Source of the DNA: Acanthosepion pharaonis
Taxonomy: Eukaryota > Mollusca > Cephalopoda > Sepiida > Sepiidae
Length of the DNA stretch: 64,000 nt
Direction: 5' to 3'
NCBI GenBank assembly: GCA_903632075.3
Contig: CAHIKZ030001813.1
Location: forward strand, 6,957,501 to 7,021,500
The notes below the pieces were generated by a model. It was not told where the DNA came from. It made no database searches and saw nothing but the letters and a program-made list of their open reading frames with translations. A program made the translations under genes and the position numbers. Positions 60,799-64,000 of the stretch are shown here, piece by piece (positions within the stretch are counted from its first letter, which is position 1; every line of letters begins with the position of its first letter).

Positions 60799-61740
60799 TC
60801 ACCTCATAATCTGCTCTGATATTTGCAATAATTGATTCTTCGAATCTTTCTTCTTGACTCGGTACGAGTCTTGATAAACTATCCGCAGAATTATATTTTT
60901 GCATGATAGGTGTTTTATGTGAAAATCATAATTGAGAAGAATAGTTCCCCATCTCAACAGACGATTTGCCGTATAAACGGGTAACCCTTTCTTTGAACCA
61001 AAAATAGTGATCAGTGGTTTATGATCCGTTTCAAGCATAAAATGTCTGCCGTGGATGTATCTGTGAAATTTTGTTATGGCAAAAATGATACTCAACGCCT
61101 CTTTTTCGATTTGTGAGTAACTTCTTTCTCCTGGGAGTAAAGTTCTCGAAGCATGTGCAATTGGTTTTCTAGAACCATCTGGCATTATGTGTTGAATACA
61201 CGCTCCTATCCCGTATGAACTGGCGTCACTTGCCACTACAATATCAAGTTTTGGATTGTAATGGGTTAAAAAGAGGTCGGACGTAAGCATTCTCTTTATT
61301 TCATCAAAGGCTTTCTGACGTTCTACCGCCCATTCCCATGCCTTGTCTTTTTTTAGCAGTTCATTCAACGGAGCTCTTAGATTGTACATTCCTTTAATGA
61401 ACGCTTGATAATAATTTGCGAACCCCAGAAAACTCTGTAGCATCGCCACATTAGTGGGCGTCGGCATGTCTCTAATCGCAATGGACCTTTCCGGATCTGG
61501 AAATCTGCCCTTTTTGTTGATTATGTGACCTAAATACTTAATTTCCTCCAAACCAAATTCGCACTTTAACTCTTTGACTTTAAAACCAAAGTCCTGAATC
61601 TTTTTAAATACTTGATTGAGATGCTCTCGATGTTCGTCGACGGTTTCGCTCCTTACTATGATGTCGTCTAAGTAGGCGCACGGAAAGTCTAAATCATTCA
61701 ACATGACGTCCATAGCTTGTTGAAAAATGGCTGGTGCCAC
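60799..61740 (-). pseudogene. Reverse transcriptase (second half) and RNase H of the 59168 element
   Basis: The frame has YLDD at residues 23-26 (CAYLDDIIV). LKCEFGLEEIKYLGHIINKK and MLQSFLGFANYYQAF (thumb and connection) follow. RNase H has VVASDASSYGIGACI, QIEKEALSII and LETDHKPL (catalytic D, E, D). The end is frameshifted at the A5 run (plus 60896-60900): the frame reads NIILRIVYQD, while the neighbouring frame has NSADSLSRLVPS, the conserved ADxLSRL end of RNase H. That frame stops near 60733, and a further frameshift separates it from integrase. Confidence 0.88.
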
Positions 61741-62200
61741 TTTAATACCAAAAGGAAGCCTGTTGTACTTGAATAACCCTCTATGCGTGTTTATCCCTAG
61801 TAACTTCGAACATTACTCTTCGACGGGAATTTGGAGATAGGCATCTGATAAGTCGATTTTTGAAAATATAACTCCACCATTTAGCTTGTTAAAAATCTCC
61901 CCCGGACTCGGTAACAGGTAATGGTAGTCCTTAATTACCGAGTTCCACCCTGTCGAAAAATCAACGCAGACTCTAACTTGGTTTGATTTCTTTTTTATGC
62001 ACACAATCCGCGCAGCCCATGAATTAGATTCTACTTTAGAAATAATTACCATTTTTTCCAACCTATCAAGTTCAAGTTAATTTTCTCTACACTTGCGAAA
62101 GGCACGTTACGTTTCTTTTTAAAAATTGGCATAGTATTTTCCTTTAATTCAAATTTAGCTTCAAACTTGTTACATCTTCCAAGACCAGGTGTGAAGATTT
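61741..62200 (-). pseudogene. Reverse transcriptase (first half) of the 59168 element
   Basis: From about 62200 one frame reads FPEIFTPGLGRCNKFEAKFE, then MPIFKKKRNVPFASVEKINL. It is broken near 62055. The next frame (62061 down) gives EKMVIISKVESNSWAARIVC, VRVCVDFSTGWNSVIKDYHY and GGVIFSKIDLSDAYLQIPVE. FSKIDLSDAYLQ holds the first catalytic Asp. A TAA at 61813-61815 stops it. The same frame then continues with THRGLFKYNRLPFGIKVAPA into the YLDD segment. One frameshift and one stop therefore inactivate the domain. Confidence 0.85.
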
Positions 62201-62229
62201 CCGGAAACGTTTTCTTCTTTAATGTCTTT

Positions 62230-62585
62230 TTCCTCTTTAATGTCCTGTCTTGTTTGCGTATTACTTTCTACTTTTCTGCAGAATGAGTTTAACGGTTCAT
62301 CCCACAATTCGAATGTTTCAATAAAATCTGTACCGATCAAGTTTTCTCCATTTTTCAGAATGAAAACTTTTATTTTTTAACTATCCCGTTCAATTTCATG
62401 GGAATTACAACCTCGCCTTCGAAGTTAATTTCCTTTCCAGTTACCGTTCGAGCGCATTCGTTCATTATTGTAGGCCTTTTTAAAATTTTCCATGTTTTAT
62501 AGTTCATTATTGTTAAATCTGAACCCGAATCGAGTTGAAATTTAATATTCTTTTTAAATATTTCAGTCGTCACATATTTCCTCAA
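62230..62585 (-). pseudogene. Protease of the 59168 element
   Basis: FQLDSGSDLTIMN holds the catalytic D-S-G of a retropepsin, followed by GKEINFEGEVVIPMKLNG. The frame ends near 62370. The continuation in another frame (VFILKNGENLIGTDFIETFE, then LWDEPLNSFC) completes the usual protease-RT link. Confidence 0.78.
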
Positions 62586-62639
62586 ATTTCTATCTGATTT
62601 TATATTTGAATTTGTTTGTCTAGTTCGGCTATTGACTTT

Positions 62640-62785
62640 TTTTTACAACACGATCCTTTGTGTCCATTCTTGTGGCACACGAAACATTTCTTATTTCTAT
62701 ATGGGCAATTTGCCTCCCAGTGTCTTTCGTTGCAACGTCTACAATTATATGGTGGAACCTTTTTTTTCTCCTCGTTCTTTTCATT
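62640..62785 (-). pseudogene. Gag nucleocapsid: two zinc knuckles
   Basis: The minus strand CRRCNERHWEANC (CX2CX3HX4C) and CFVCHKNGHKGSCC (CX2CX4HX4C) are at about 62747-62647, between gag and protease. They are in a different frame from the long gag frame, so a frameshift l near 62800 separates them. Confidence 0.85.
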
Positions 62786-63717
62786 TAATTTTTCTTGTCT
62801 ATTTTTAAATTACGCCGAATTTTTACTCCAAATTTTTGCTGATGGGTAATTTGACTGTTTTTTTTTATTTTTTTAATATAAGCAATGTCAGCTTCTTCGA
62901 TTTTTTGAGACTCTTTCTTTAAACTTACGGCCCGCTGACACTCCTCTGCTAACTTTTGTAGGGTAAGGTTTTGTTCAGATTCCAGTTTAGCCAAAACTTT
63001 ACGTCTTATTTCGGCACTCTTACTGGATACCAGTCCTTGAGCAAAAATTAAACACTTGAATTCTTCAACCGTAATCTCTGCCAATCTGAAATTGTCACAA
63101 TGTCTATTCACTATAGATGCATATGTTAAGTAATCTTGATCGTCGGATTTAGCGACATTCATGCATAACCATCGCTTATGCCAAAGCGACATATTTGCTC
63201 CAAACAACTCCTTTAGCAATTCCACTGTTTCCGAGAATTCCAATTCATTCGTCCTTCTCGGTAGAATAAAATCTACAAATTTGCTATGTTCTGCTGTACC
63301 TAGCTTTCTTAGTAATAGACTGACTTTTCTTGAATTCGACCAGTTTTCACAGTCTGTGTAGAAAATATCTTCATATCGTTTAAAGTACGCTTCAAACGTT
63401 TTTTCTTCGTCTGGCCTATAGTTGAAAGTTTCCAGCGAATTAAATATGATGTTATTAGAATATGAAGAATTTCCTTCATTTGCCTGATTGTTGTTTAATT
63501 TCTCCAGTGTTAACTTTTGAATTTCTAAAACCTTGATCTTCATTTCTTCCTGTTTTTCCCTTGATATTTTGCTGTCTTTCCTCTTGCTTTTCTTGATATT
63601 TTTTTGCTGTGCTATCTGTTGTTCCTTTATTAATAAGGCAAACTGTTCACTTTGACGTTGCTGACTCAACTGCTTGGATTTGAATAATTCAGATATGACT
63701 TTGGATAATTCATCCAT
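62785..63717 (-). CDS. gag: Gag of the 59168 element (long open frame)
   Basis: 310 codons from ATG at 63717. The N-terminus is Gln/Lys/Ser-rich and probably coiled coil (SKQLSQQRQSEQFALLIKEQ). A capsid-like middle reads FNYRPDEEKTFEAYFKRYED, then RKVSLLLRKLGTAEHSKFVD and ELLKELFGANMSLWHKRWLC. The C-terminus has RRKVLAKLESEQNLTLQKLA, then EECQRAVSLKKES. This is the retrotransposon Gag domain followed by the pre-knuckle region. The expected zinc knuckles lie just beyond its stop in another frame, so the natural gag is truncated here. ATG is the first in frame and follows a leader. Confidence 0.85.
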   Translation of the reverse strand: MDELSKVISELFKSKQLSQQRQSEQFALLIKEQQIAQQKNIKKSKRKDSKISREKQEEMKIKVLEIQKLTLEKLNNNQANEGNSSYSNNIIFNSLETFNYRPDEEKTFEAYFKRYEDIFYTDCENWSNSRKVSLLLRKLGTAEHSKFVDFILPRRTNELEFSETVELLKELFGANMSLWHKRWLCMNVAKSDDQDYLTYASIVNRHCDNFRLAEITVEEFKCLIFAQGLVSSKSAEIRRKVLAKLESEQNLTLQKLAEECQRAVSLKKESQKIEEADIAYIKKIKKNSQITHQQKFGVKIRRNLKIDKKN

Positions 63718-64000
63718 CTTTTGCTAATAGTGTTCACGCAACAAAGAATATACTTTTAATTTGTGTATCCACGGATATAATATAATCTGACCAGAAAAAT
63801 CGAAACAACTTGCGACTTTTTTATTTTATGTCTTGCTTTATAAAATATTGTTGAGCAACCAAAAAAAAAAAAAATTTTTTTTAAAAGTTCGTTACCTTAC
63901 AAAGTCGACACGATGTATTTGTGCGCCTTTTAAATCCATGCATGTTTTTGTAGTCGGCCCGTTTTTTTTGTTTTTTTAAATCACCGTTATTCGTTTACGA
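63718..64000 (-). other. 5' leader of the 59168 element, continuing beyond the window
   Basis: No copy of the LTR end (AGTTTCAACA in minus sense) is present between 63718 and 64000. The 5' LTR and primer-binding site must lie outside the window or be lost. Confidence 0.6.

Noticed and set aside
63718..64000. 5' LTR of the terminal element
   Set aside because: No match to the 3' LTR ends was found in this interval, so it is treated as leader.

Overview
The window is animal genomic DNA made almost entirely of transposable-element remains and simple repeats. I could not recognise a single intact host protein-coding gene. The very dense (TA)n microsatellites, several tRNA-headed SINE families, many Penelope-like (PLE) GIY-YIG fragments, several LINE lineages, mariner relics and Ty3/gypsy-type LTR elements suggest a mollusc, most likely an octopod cephalopod. 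That assignment is inference from repeat style and was not checked against a database.

Layout. 0-8 kb holds two PLE endonuclease fragments, LINE 3' ends, a mariner relic bounded by inverted repeats (4738-5223), a 101-bp near-perfect hairpin (3195-3295) and many (TA)n tracts. 7.9-10 kb holds a SINE with a 5S-rRNA head followed by a tRNA-like head, a GC-rich tandem repeat, and a fold-back SINE. 11-19 kb is LINE and PLE debris, including a LINE split by another repeat plus (GAA)n. 19-34 kb is mostly SINE, LINE, PLE and microsatellite sequence, with a transposase whose two halves lie on opposite strands. 34-37 kb carries four LINE lineages, one nested in another. About 37.1-41.2 kb is AT-rich and unexplained. 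42-49 kb has a PLE fragment, then an LTR retrotransposon complete at both ends (43507-47442, TSD ACATC) inserted in a LINE, then a tandem array of tRNA-like units. 50.5-54 kb has a GC-rich, LTR-leader-like region and a tandem repeat. 56-57.5 kb has the second 5S+tRNA SINE and ten exactly phased 32-bp repeats. 59.2-64 kb is a minus-strand Ty3/gypsy element whose 5' end runs off the window.

The strongest novel candidate is the composite SINE. Two copies on opposite strands, 48 kb apart, share the same order: 5S rRNA-derived segment, 72-nt tRNA-like segment, common body, common tail. At least two 5'-truncated copies share the body or tail. This 5S+tRNA order is known in vertebrate AmnSINE1, so a cephalopod parallel is worth testing. 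Nearly everything coding is degraded by frameshifts and stops. The main long uninterrupted frames are the 59584-60654 integrase and the 62785-63717 gag of the last element.
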